Positions 46,340 through 56,550 of a stretch of DNA of 64,000 nucleotides are shown one piece after another (the first letter of the stretch is position 1; each line of letters starts with the position of its first letter). Where the stretch lies: NCBI GenBank assembly GCA_958295665.1, contig OY282559.1, positions 273,494,047 through 273,558,046 on the forward strand. Direction: 5' to 3'. The stretch comes from Tipula vernalis (taxonomy: Eukaryota > Arthropoda > Insecta > Diptera > Tipulidae). Under the pieces are notes generated by a model. The model ran no database searches, was not told the origin of the DNA, and saw only the letters and a list, made by a program, of their open reading frames with translations. A program made the position numbers and the translations under genes.

Positions 46340-46860
46340 AATAATAATTTTTCAAAACAAAACGTTGAAAGCTGACCCTACTCACGCAGGTACGAAAGAC
46401 GCGTTAGAACTCAGACTAATTGAAACGTTTTACAAGAAATTTTTGTTTTCTAAAATGCTTGAAACAATGATTATTTTAATAATTTTCGAACAAAGACTAA
46501 AAATATTCAACGGATTTATTTGTTTGAAGGAGACAAATTAAAATTGTTGGTTATTTCCTAGCTGAAGGGACCCGATAAGCCCGATCATTTGGAAATGAAC
46601 ACGGAAGAATTATTGTTAGAAATGGGAAAATTGTTTAAGATATGAACAGAAATTTGAAGCGACGAAAATTTGAGTCACGTGTTTGCAAATCAGGTGAAGA
46701 TTTCCATACGTACTTCCACGAGAAAATTATATTGGCGAATCAGGTTAATGTAGATAAAGATGAGTAAATCGACTTTATTATTGATAGGATAAAAAAATTT
46801 GAAGAATCAAGCTGTTGTTTTAACTGATCCGAAGCGGGACAAGAAAACGAATAATACACA
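46340..46860 (+). pseudogene. gypsy-type gag relic
   Basis: Near 46360 the frame reads 'LKADPTHAGTKDALELRLIE', a SAP-like start seen in some insect gag proteins. Near 46640-46790 the sequence encodes 'RRKFESRVCKSG' and 'EDFHTYFHEKIILANQVNVD', then an in-frame TAA, then 'IDFIIDRI', and after a shift 'LKNQAVV'. This order (RxFE.R.W.SGE.F..Y.H.K..LAN....DE...D.IIDGI....LRNQA) is typical of the capsid domain of insect gypsy-like elements. Several stops exist, and no LTRs or pol lie nearby. It is a short relic, and the family assignment rests on wording only. Confidence 0.55.
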
Positions 46861-47520
46861 TAAGAGGTTAGTTTTTGTAACCAAAATTCGGATGCCAACA
46901 GAGATGCCATCGGATGCTATTTGGATGCCATGTTGTTAATAAGTAACGATGATAATTTGTGATCTTAACACTTGCCCAAAATCCAAGCGTTTGAAAAATA
47001 ACAACAGTAGACAAAGGCGCCCCTAAACGGTTTAATTAAAACAACAACTGTCGATTTTAATTAAAGGTACAGAAAACGCCGAATATATAAATATGTGGGC
47101 TTTGAAAGCTGTATAATTATAGTTCACTTTTATTCATAACACAAATTGTATTTTCTTAGATTTATCATTCGAAGATTTACGTAGCCCTAATCAAAACTCT
47201 GCGGCTCGATTAGAATTGAGCCCACCATATTTTTTATTGAATAATAAACCAAAATTATAAAAGAGAGCTTCAATTCTCTTAAAGAGGGTTTTGGTCGAAG
47301 AAATACAAATAAAATTATTTGCTCTCATATAATTTTGTCGCTTGCATGGATAATTTAGATTGCTTGTTTCTCCATTTGAACAACGTATATCAGTTTTTGT
47401 GTGTTGTCTAAAAGCATAAATTGCATTCTGGCCTCAACATGTCCTCTGATTATATCATAGATCGAACTATTTGGAGGTTCATCATTGACGCCGCCAAATT
47501 CCTTCTTGAGATGTAGCGCC
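46861..47520. other. no recognisable gene
   Basis: Contains the near-repeat 'ggatgccaacagagatgccatcggatgc'-like wording at about 46890-46930, but no gene. Confidence 0.35.
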
Positions 47521-47987
47521 AGCGGAAAAAGAAGAAATAAAAAAAGTGAAGTGTGAGCCGTGTAAAGTGAAAAGCGAGAAGTGGAACGTAAGATATGGAA
47601 AGGTAGTAATGGAAAGTGTTAACTAGAAAGTAAAAAAAGTGGAAAGAGAGAAGTGGAAGGTTAGTTGTGGAAAGTGAGGCTTGAGAATTTAAAAGTGGGA
47701 AGTGGAAACTGAGAAATGGAAAGTCAGAAGTGGAAAGTGAGAAGTTGAAAGTAAGCAGCAGAAATTGAGAGATGGCAAGGGAGAAGTGGAAAGTAAGGTG
47801 TCAAAACTGACATGTGAAAATTCATAAGAAGAAAGTGACAAGTAGGAAGTGAGAAGTGGAAAGTCAAAAGGAAGAAGTGGAAAGTGAGAAGTGGAAGTAG
47901 AAAAATAAAGAATGGTAAGTGAATAGTGAGAAGTGAAAAGCGTGGAGTGGATAGTGGGACCTGGACAGAGAGAAGTAGGGAGTAGGG
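47521..47987. repeat. purine-strand minisatellite (agtggaaagtgaga type)
   Basis: Roughly 30 degenerate copies of a 10-15 bp unit such as gtgagaagtggaaa follow each other. The plus strand is nearly all A and G plus T in 'gtg', with almost no C. There are no stops to indicate a protein frame. Confidence 0.88.
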
Positions 47988-48529
47988 AATACCATGTTAA
48001 ACATGTAGTATCGAACTTCCAGTATTTGAATTTTAAGTACTGGTAGATTTTTAATTATGCCCGTTTTTCAGTACATTTGCGTTGGTTGTGGCTTAACTGA
48101 CCTAATTGAGAAAAGATTTTTCTGTTTCAATGTATGTCAATTGCGTACAAAAACATGGTCACTCACACATGACAGTTTACAGTTGAAATACCAATAATTA
48201 TCTGGCGGTTTTAATAAGAATTGAAAATACATTTTGTGAGTTGTTCAATTGAAAAGAAATCTGATTATCTCTTTATCCATTCTCCTCTGTGGAGGTCCTG
48301 GCATTTCGACGTTTTACTCTTTATCGAAAGTATCGAATGTCTGAATAAAACTAAGCTAACAATTTTTTATCGTTCAGCAACGATTCCGTAATCACAGGAA
48401 TAATTTAATGACAGAGGTTAAGCCAAATCCACATTCAGCTATCTTTAACGTTCGGCCAATTATTTTCTAAATTAACCAATAACCGCGTATGGATCTTGAT
48501 ATGGCGAACAAAAGTTCGTGGGAATTTTA
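47988..48529. other. no recognisable gene
   Basis: Spacer between two minisatellites. Nothing identified. Confidence 0.35.
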
Positions 48530-48765
48530 TCGACTGATCTTATGATTCTCGTTAACTGAAGAAAAAGTAGCTTTCCTCTACTGAACAAAATTTGATGTTT
48601 GTTAACTGGCAAAAAACTAACTTTCGTCAACTGACTTTCTTCGACTAACGAAAAGCTGATTTTCGTCATCTGACAAAATACTGGCTGATCCTAGCTGAAT
48701 TTCCTCAACTAAAGAAAAATTGATATACCCTTCTATCGAAGAAAAACTGATTTTCGAAAACGGCG
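48530..48765. repeat. degenerate tandem repeat, about 30-bp unit
   Basis: Loose copies of 'ctttcgtcaactgaagaaaa' followed by 'actgatttt' recur about seven times with substitutions and indels. Confidence 0.65.
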
Positions 48766-50427
48766 CATATTCAGGGTGTGTTAAATGCACCTATAATCCT
48801 AGAACTTGCAATGCTTGTATTTTTTTAGCTACTAGAAAACCAAAATAATACGATTAAGAAAATTTGTCTCAACTATTTGCGATGTGTTTTGTTTAGTTTA
48901 AAAAGTGCAAAAAAGTAACCGCATATTAAGGAAGCATAAAAAGCTTGAACCTGGTTTTTATTTAAAATTTTTGGAGGATTTAAGGACCTTGTTTACTGAC
49001 TGGAAGTAGCTGTAGTATCCATAACACTGCTTCATATGAAATCAATCAATAAAACTTCACAAAAATTACGAATATTGAGGATTCCTTATATATGTACCAC
49101 GTAATATCCAACAATGTAAATCCAAACCCCAGTTTCATATTTTTAATTCTACCGTTTTCTAAAAAGTGGTACATCGCCAAACGTTTAATTATAAATACAT
49201 AAAACAAATCGGTCCAATGATTACCCTAGTTGTTTGCTACAGTCGTTTCGATTCGACCAATTTTCGTTGTAGCTATTTGTCGCGTTGACTGATTTATGAT
49301 AAAAAAAAAAACATTTAAAATCTAAACAAAAGAATATAAATTTTCCAATTCAATAATTTTCTATTATTTTAGAAATTTTCCTGTAGAATTCAAATTTACA
49401 ATCAAACGGCGGAACAATAATATACGAATGGTTCATTTTTAAATTAAGCTCCCCTAAAAAAATAAAATAAATCCGATTTTTTTTTTTATCTAGAATCCAT
49501 CATCAATTGTTAACTACAAGAATTTAGATGTGACGATACGAAATTTAATTTTAATTAGAAAATTAAATGAGAAAACAAAAGAATAAAATCGCTTTTATAT
49601 TTATTATTGATCTGAATTGAAAAAATGATTTTCTTTAGTTATGGACAACTTTGATAAAAAACAAAAGACATAATTTTTATTTACTTGGATTATAATAAAG
49701 TAGCCGTTGAAAATAAATTTTTCACATTGCTAAGGTTTTGTTTTTAAACAAGCGAATAAATTGTTCGATTGTTATTTTCGTAATCAGTCTTTCTGAAATT
49801 TTTACACAAAAAAAAAGAAGAAAAACACCGGTAATTACAACTATTGTCAAATACGATTTTCAGACATACCTGTTTTAAGTCTGTAACTTACAAGAAAACT
49901 AGGTCCTCATTAAACATTAAAAATGAACAATTAAAAATTATTGTAATATAAAGATCACGAATTTAAGCAAAAAATAAATTAATTATCGCAGACGACGATG
50001 ATTCTAGAAATAAGAACAAAAGTGTCTGGTTTTATATAGTAAAACAAAAGCGACTATTATGAAGAATAGCTTATAACAGGTGAAATAATGTAAGAAAATG
50101 AATTTAATGAGATATTTTATATTTGTCCCAGGTATATGTATTGTATACAATAAAGATAATTGAAAGTAATGGGACAAAAACTTTTCTACATTTTTAGTGC
50201 TTTAGTTTTAAAGTCGTGCTAGTTTTAATTAATATACTAATTAAAGTTATATTTATGTAGTCTTCTTTTATGAACGAAAGAGCCAGAAATTTATAAAGTT
50301 ATAATTTTTATTGACTTCAGTATTTTGATTAGTTTATAAAAGTTGATTTACGTTCTCATTAATCTTATTTTTACGACTTAAAATATGTACTACTATAGTA
50401 TTTTATGGTTTTTGGTGTCTTTTTAAA
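48766..50427. other. AT-rich stretch, no gene recognised
   Basis: No coding similarity or repeat structure seen between the minisatellite and the copia 2 5' LTR. Confidence 0.45.
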
Positions 50428-50526
50428 TGTTGAATAATATTATAATTTTTGTCTTTCATACATAGCCTTAACATAGTATTTTGTAGCTATCAAAGAGAAT
50501 AAAAAGAGTTAGTTGTGTGCTGAATA
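50428..50526 (+). repeat. copia 2 5' LTR, left part
   Basis: tgttgaataatattataatt through 'gagttagttgtgtgctgaata' matches 59125-59226 of the 3' LTR closely, then stops abruptly at the DUF7869 unit. Confidence 0.88.
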
Positions 50527-50527
50527 C

Positions 50528-50565
50528 TTACTGTGTTTACATTTGAATCGATCATTTCAAAAACC
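50528..50565 (+). repeat. left terminal inverted repeat of the DUF7869 unit
   Basis: ttactgtgtttacat is followed directly by ttgaatcgatcatttcaaaa. Both blocks have inverted partners at the right end of the unit. Confidence 0.75.
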
Positions 50566-51090
50566 ATTTCAAAACACATTTTTGGCGGTTTTTAGTTAGC
50601 TATCGTTTCGTAGTCTTAATATATCGACTTATCGATCCCTGCTGAAAACCTACATGTAACTAGTTTCAAATAGCAAATACACCGCCCCAGAATTGAATGA
50701 TCCCTGCAAAACTCCCACAAGTGTTACACATGTGGAGTTTCTGGACGGATTCGACCCAGCATTGTGTTGCGTCATTATTACAGGTCATCCTTTTGAGTTA
50801 CGTTGTTTTTGAGTTATGCCGTTTATAAATTACGTGACCTTGATTTGAGTCTCGCTATTTTTTGCTTTTAATTACGTCATAAAAATATATTGATTCTTTT
50901 GTTTTCTTTTTTGTTTTTATTTTTGCTTATTCTCTTTTTTTCGCTTTACGTTGCATTTTCAAAAGAACAAATCAACAATGTAACTCAATTATACGCGTTT
51001 GTCTATTGAGAGATGCAGTACACGTTTTCTTCATTTTATTTAAAATTTATCGTTTTTGTTGTTCAATAAGCGAAAAGAAAGATAGCAGTC

Positions 51091-52238
51091 ATGTCTTCAA
51101 GCAGCAGTTGTGAGTATGATTAGCCCATTATAGGTAAAAGAAAAAGTAACAAGGAAAATTATAAGTTGAATATTATCAAGAGACCTCGTATTAAAAATGA
51201 GGCATATCTAAACCATAAAGGCTGTGCAAGTTTTGTGCAAGCACGTGCACATGGTGTTGATTGCAGGTTAGTTTATGTTATATTTTGTTTGTAATTCTAT
51301 GTTAGTTCATATTCAATGTAATGAATAACGTATACGTATGAAATTTTATTCTACAGATGCAGACAGAAGTGTTTTAGTTTTATTTCTGAAGGAGACCGTA
51401 CGGAAATATATACAAAATTCTTCTCGTACTCGACTAAAGTTATAGGAGCAGGACGCATATTTGCAAAGTTTAATATGTATACAACCCTTTAGGAGACAAT
51501 GAAAAAAGTCTGAAGAGTCAGAGTTCAAGTGGAAAAAAACCCGTATGTAAATAGGAGTTTATAAACTTACACAGAATTACGCCTGATCGCGTTCGTCGTT
51601 GGTGCAATTTATTGAGAGAAGGAAAAGTACCTCAGGATTTGAGAGGATCAGGACCATCAGGAAATTTTATACCTGGAAATATAGTGAAACGGATTGAAGA
51701 TCATATTCAGAATTTTCCCACCAAAATGACCCACTATAGTAATCGAAAGTATGAATATCTCGATGAAAAATGAAATGTTAAAACAATGTGGAGAATGTTC
51801 AAAGAAAAACATCAAGATGATAATGTTGATTACAAGTTCTATCTTAAAGTTTTCCAAGAAAAGTTTAATTTTTCGTTTGGGAGACCTCAGGTAGATACCT
51901 TTTACCAATGCGAGGAACACAAGATAAAGTTGAAAAGCCCTCACCTCGCAATGATGCGGCAAAACGTGTGGCTACTGCTGAACTACTAATACATAAGAGA
52001 AGAGCAAAACAATCTTTTCCAAGATAGAACAAAGATTTGCGTGGATTACATGCAGAACTTGCACTTGCCAACTATACGGGTACAAGAGACTTTCAATTTG
52101 AGGCAGTTGACTATTAATGTATTTAATATACATGATCAAACCACAGGCAAATCTGTGTTTTATATCTATAATGAGGATCAAGCTAACAAGGGTCCAAATG
52201 AAGTGTGCTCCTTAATGATGAATTATATACAGGGGACA
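51091..52238 (+). pseudogene. DUF7869-family protein, N-terminal part
   Basis: The ATG at 51091 opens a Ser-rich, then Lys/Arg-rich start (stop at 51121). Exon 1 ends 'GVDCR', followed by a 90-bp intron (51267-51356, gttagt...ctacag) with exact junctions, and exon 2 opens 'CRQKCFSFISEGDRTEIYTK', a CxC-like site typical of the family. Next come 'RITPDRVRRWCNLL', 'IQNFPTKMTHYSNRKYEYLD', 'NFSFGRPQVDTFYQCEEHKI' and 'DYMQNLHLP' with the first conserved Asp. 'TFNLRQLTINVFNIH' and 'NEVCSLMMNYI' complete the first half, where a gypsy fragment interrupts. Several stops (51507, 51561, 51771) and shifts are present. I recall this family as DUF7869, uncharacterised and multi-copy in arthropods; the name is from memory. 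Confidence 0.85.
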
Positions 52239-52261
52239 GGGGTGCTCGTATTTTTGTGTTA

Positions 52262-53312
52262 AGGAGGGTAAACTATTGTTCACTTCTTCTTTTGGTACAC
52301 CTTTTGAGGAGACAGATTTACCTGCTTGGCGGCTGGTTGTTCCTTTAAAGCTTTCGTTCGTAGAACAAGCACATGTACCACCATCATCGGCTCACATGGG
52401 AATAGCTAAAACACTCAAGAGGCTTCGAAGGCAATTTCATTAGAATCGAAAAGCTCTCGACGTCAAGGAATTTATTTCAAAATGCAACACATGTAAAATG
52501 AATAAAGCGGTTAACTATTGTACCAAAACCTGAGATGGGACATCCGTTTCCATCAGACCGCCCATTTCAGAGGATATACATAGATCTTTTAGGTTCATAT
52601 CCACGGTCAAAACGAGGAAATGCTTATATATCTTCATCGTATTAGACCAATATTCGAAGTTTGTCCTCTTAAAGCCTTTACGAGAAGCGCCAGCTTCATT
52701 AGTTTGTAATTTTCTGGAGAATGATTTGTTCCTTCTTTTTTCGGTCCCAGAATTCGTGATTAGCGACAACGGCAAACAGTTTAAGCCAAAAATATTTCAA
52801 GAGCTGTTGGATAAATATGGTGTAGCACACATTCGTACTCCTACTTATATTTCGGATTCAACGCATAATGAATGGGATGTACACCTTCAAGAAGTAGCGG
52901 CCGCTCTCCATAACGTGGTTCATATGGTAGTACCAAATTTTCACCCCATTACCTTACTTTTGGGCAACATATAACATTACATGGGTCTGAACACAAATTA
53001 CGGAGATTCCTTTCGGATTTCGCTAATAACGATATTGGTGTTGTCTCCAAATCTGATAGGCTTAACCTAGTAAGAGACAAAATTAAACACCACCTCACTA
53101 TTGCACACAATAAATCGGCTCAACACTACAATTTACGCAGCCGTAACCGTGAACTTGTTACGGGACAATCAGTGTTTGTCCGTTCGTTTGCTCAGAGTGA
53201 AGGCCCGAATAAATTTGAAAGCAAACTATCGGCCAAGTTCATACCAGCGATTATCGAAGAAAAAGTAGGAAATGTAGCATATAAAGTTCGGAATATAGTA
53301 TTTGACGATTGA
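52262..53312 (+). pseudogene. gypsy-type integrase, broken
   Basis: Frames in order give 'DLPAWRLVVPLKLSF' near 52318, the HHCC zinc site 'SSAHMGIAKTLKRLRRQFH' with 'ISKCNTCKMNKA' (52387-52510), and 'MGHPFPSDRPFQRIYIDLLG' with the first catalytic Asp (near 52580). 'VLDQYSKFVLLKPLREAP' follows, then 'FVISDNGKQF' with the second Asp (near 52755). The segment that should hold the catalytic Glu is deleted, because 'TPTYISDS' jumps to 'HNEWDVHLQEVAAALH'. The C-terminal part ends with 'HYNLRSRNRELVTGQ' and 'GPNKFESKLSAKFIPAI', the GPF/Y-type module. At least three frameshifts and stops (52444, 52533, 52973) occur. It is not an enzyme now. Confidence 0.85.
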
Positions 53313-53390
53313 TACTAAAAATTAAATTATTATTAATTCGTAATGGCCGGCATGAGACACTCTCAGGGTGTGAGAACGTCCCCACGATTT

Positions 53391-55050
53391 GTAACAGCGC
53401 ATAACTGAGCCGTCACAATATTTTTGTATGTGGTGTATTTCGCCTAAATGACCAGCAAACATTTGCATTTAAGCTTTAATCTGCATTATTATTATTTTTT
53501 TTTTTTTTGAATAAACATATAAGGCAGACCAATAATGAAATGCACAAACGAATGGTTAAATGGTTTGCTAATAGATGCTGCGCGTTGATGGTGTTGTTGT
53601 GATCTGGAAATTACGAATTTTATTAGACAAATGAACCAATGAAAATTGTACGCGGGAAACTATGTTTTTTTGGTGGGGTCGAAAAAAAAAATATATAAGC
53701 GGGCCGGTGATGATTTTTCGGGGAGTTGGATATAAGTTTTGAGATTCAAAAGATCAGTGGTTTGATTTAAGTTCGAAAAACGAAAAAATTTGTTGTGGTG
53801 AGAAGTAGAAAGAAAGACACCACTTTTTTAAAAAAAATTAAAATTTAAAGTGGAGTTGATTGAATAGTTATCTTGTGTTCAGCCGAGTATAAGTTTTTTC
53901 AAGATCAAAAGAAATAATTAGGTGCCATATTTTTTTTGTAATTATATTTAAATTAAAACTAAATTTAGTGATAAAAAAAACAGAACAAACCAGAAAATCC
54001 TGGAAATTTATAAACAACATTTAAAAAGTGCTAGTGAAATTTTAAAAGGCAAAGACTGTATAAACAAGATTAATAAACAGTGTCAGTGTCAGAAAAAAAA
54101 GCCAAGAAAATTCGGGAAAGTTCTGAAGTTTGTGAAACTAAATTTTCTTTTGTGAAAAACAACAATAATAATTTGTTGATAATAAAGAATAGGAAAAAAA
54201 ACTGAAAAGAGAACAAAAATGATGAGTATGAATAGTTTTTTTTTCTGTTTGCTTGAAAAAGAGAAACAAGCACCACTAACTAAAACTTAAATTAAAAAGA
54301 AAATTTTTTGAACAGATGGTTAACCAGTGATCGCATTAATATAGCGGATCATTAACATTTAGACAAAATTATGTGCGCGCGCTCCTGAATGTCAACTTGT
54401 AAATAATCAGCACCATCAGCAAGATCAACAGAGGCACAACTATACAGAAGTATTCTTTTTTTGCTCATGATTTTTTTTTTATATAATTTTCTTTATATAC
54501 ATTGATTTTTTTTTTTTGATTTTTTTATATTTATTAATTTTATAATTATTAGATTTTTCTTATACCAATTATAATTATACTGTAAATTCTGGTGTAGGTA
54601 GTATTAAGCATAGCTAGGTTAGTTTAAGTTACTCTAATCCATTTGTTCGCCAAAATTATTTCTTTGATTTTTTTTTTTGTTTTTTCATAGTTTTGAAATG
54701 CACTTTGGTTAATTTAGATTGTTGATAAAATTGGAAAAGGTGTTTTTTTTTCTTTTTTTCTCCTCATACCGGTAAAATATAAAATAATGAGAAATTAAGT
54801 TTCAAACTGATTGGATGAATTAGGGCAACCCTGATTCACGGCCGGCATTCCGACCCCATAACCCTGATTCACAGCCGGCAACAACCGCGTAAGAGTCCCT
54901 GCGTGGATCCAATTTTCTGTTAGCACGATGCATGATTTGAAGGATAATTTTTGTAGTATTTTTTTTTGGTTTTGATTGTAATTTTTTTTGTAAAGTAACT
55001 TTAATTTTTTTTTTGTTTTCAAATTTTTGACTTGGATATCCTCCAGACCA
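53391..55050 (+). promoter_or_regulatory. LTR-like region with TATA box
   Basis: After the integrase end, the sequence beginning tgtaacagcgcataactgag looks like an LTR start (TG...). A TATA element 'atatataagc' lies at 53691-53700, followed by a GC-richer 'gggccggtg' stretch, as in LTR promoters. A possible end is '...ccagacca' at 55050. No second copy exists in the window for comparison, so the LTR call is inference. Confidence 0.4.
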
Positions 55051-55761
55051 TGCAAAGTGTTACAACAGTTACATCAACTGCCAAGCACCTGCATATTTTT
55101 TGTGATGGATGTGCAGGACAAAATAAAAACAATACTGTTACAAGTTTTATGCTTGCTATGGTAGAAGAGGGAAAATTTGCTACGATTAATCAATATTTTC
55201 CCATAAGAGGTCACTCGTCCCTACCTTGCGACCGAAATTTTAGCGTGGCAAAAGAAAGCTACGTACTGTGGATCGATTATATACGATGGAACAAGTTGCT
55301 GATGAATTTATTGAAGTGGCATCAACAAAAAAAAAATTTCAAAGTCAAATTAGATCACACCAACAATATTTTAAATTTTAAGGATTGGTGGGGTACCCTA
55401 TACAAAAAAAAATTCTATCAACAGAATCTCATGGAAGGCATATCACAAGAGATCAAAAGGAATCTTTTAATATATCCAATTATATGCATCTTAGATATCA
55501 AGAAGGTATAGGTGGTACAATAGTGGTACGAAATTTTATCGAAAAGATGCAAGAAAATACACCTTTAAATTTGGTCCTAAAGGTACAGTAGCTCTACCAA
55601 GTAATTTAGCCTACCCTGAAAACTTTGTAAGGATTAATTCTAAAAAGATAAACGATATTAAAAAGTTGTCCAAATATATTCCAGCAGAATATGCTGAATG
55701 GTATGCACAAATTTTTACTTGGCCCACTTGTGAGGAAGAAAATATTGAAAATGATGATTAA
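55051..55761 (+). pseudogene. DUF7869-family protein, C-terminal part
   Basis: It continues the gene interrupted at 52238. 'KHLHIFCDGCAGQNKNNTVT' near 55083 has the second conserved Asp and the GGQNKN-like block. 'YFPIRGHSSLPCDRNFSVAK' near 55197 has the GHS...CDR block with the third acidic position. 'KVKLDHTNNILNFKDWWG' follows, and after a frameshift near 55500 a Lys-rich tail ('VALPSNLAYPENFVRINSKK', 'YIPAEYAEWYAQIF') runs to TAA at 55761. In family members the acidic blocks follow one another as in RNase H-fold enzymes. Their role is not established to my knowledge. The gene ends 550 bp before the right TIR. Confidence 0.87.
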
Positions 55762-56164
55762 AAAAATATATATGTATGAAATTTTTATAGATAATAAATA
55801 AATAAAAAAAACTTTATTACGTAATTTGCATTGTGAGTAGTAATTAAGTCTTGTTTTTTTCTATTAACAAAAAATAATGATGTAACATCATATTTAATTT
55901 TTATTTATTATTATTATTGGTCCAAATACCTTCAAATAAGATAAATACTTTCTAAAACCCCACATGTACAGTTTTTTTTGTTGATTTTACTACTTATGCT
56001 TTAAAGTACGCTGTCTAAAATACCATACACCTTAAAACATAAGTTTTAATCTCTATAATCTAAACGAATCATAAAAAATTTAATTCAATTGCACATACGA
56101 GTACATATATTTGCAAAACAGTTTTTTCAATTTTCTGAAAAAACAGCCTAGTGTAACATGTGGG

Positions 56165-56315
56165 ATTTCTGAAATGACCGATTCATTTGTTTCTCGCATT
56201 TCGTTTTTTTCCTCGTTTCTTTCCTCTTTACCTACAAACTCATATTAGCGTTTCAAGAAACCTCCTTTTGAAAGTAGAGAAACGTAATGCAAGAAAGCAC
56301 ATGTTAACACAGTAA
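56165..56315 (-). repeat. right terminal inverted repeat of the DUF7869 unit (interrupted)
   Basis: The tip (56301-56315) and an inner block (56165-56186, minus strand atgaatcggtcatttcagaa) match the left TIR, but here they are separated by about 114 bp absent from the left end. Confidence 0.7.
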
Positions 56316-56468
56316 ATAAAGTAAAAACGTGTTTCGTTTTTTAGGTGTGAAAAAAGGAAAAAATTAAAAATAATAATTTAAGAAAAATAGAATCATCATT
56401 TTCAGTTTGTTGTGTATCTTAGCAACAGTAAAAAAAACCATAATCCTGCGCTAATAATTTTTTTAACA
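56316..56468 (+). repeat. copia 2 5' LTR, right part
   Basis: It resumes 'aaataaagtaaaaacgtgtttcg' and matches 59229-59383 through 'cataatcctgcgctaataat' to the terminal 'aaca'. The primer-binding site 'ggttatggtcccagg' follows at 56469. Confidence 0.87.
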
Positions 56469-56550
56469 GGTTATGGTCCCAGGTGTCGCGTAGTAAAAAG
56501 ATTAAAATCGTCAAATTATAAAAGTAAAAGTAAAAAAATAAAAAGATGAG

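Larger units (their letters stand above)
52239..55050 (+). mobile_element. gypsy fragment (integrase plus LTR-like 3' part)
   Basis: It separates the two halves of the DUF7869 gene. The left part encodes a gypsy-type integrase. The right 1.7 kb is non-coding with a promoter-like TATA and may be a long 3' LTR ending '...cca' at 55050. No 5' LTR, gag or RT is present, so either the insertion was followed by a large deletion or it was a truncated copy. The edges are set by where DUF7869 similarity stops and resumes. Confidence 0.65.
50527..56315 (+). mobile_element. DUF7869 unit: TIR-bounded element inside a copia LTR
   Basis: The left end ttactgtgtttacat (50528-50542) and right end atgttaacacagtaa (56301-56315) are inverted repeats with one mismatch. 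A second block, tgaatcgatcatttcaaaaa (from 50544), is repeated inverted at 56165-56186, separated from the right tip by about 114 bp. The 3' LTR of copia 2 shows the uninterrupted site (gttgaattaaataaaat), so this unit was inserted as a block. It carries one spliced gene, itself split by a gypsy fragment. The target duplication is a short A/T string that cannot be fixed exactly. Confidence 0.75.

Noticed and set aside
46890..46935. 'gatgccaacagagatgccat' near-repeat as a minisatellite
   Set aside because: Only two to three loose copies; too few to call.
52515..52775. Minus-strand 86-codon frame opposite the gypsy integrase
   Set aside because: Shadow of the integrase codons on the other strand.
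54795..55055. Minus-strand 86-codon Lys-rich frame
   Set aside because: Runs of T/A on the plus strand create the Lys/Asn codons; no family match.
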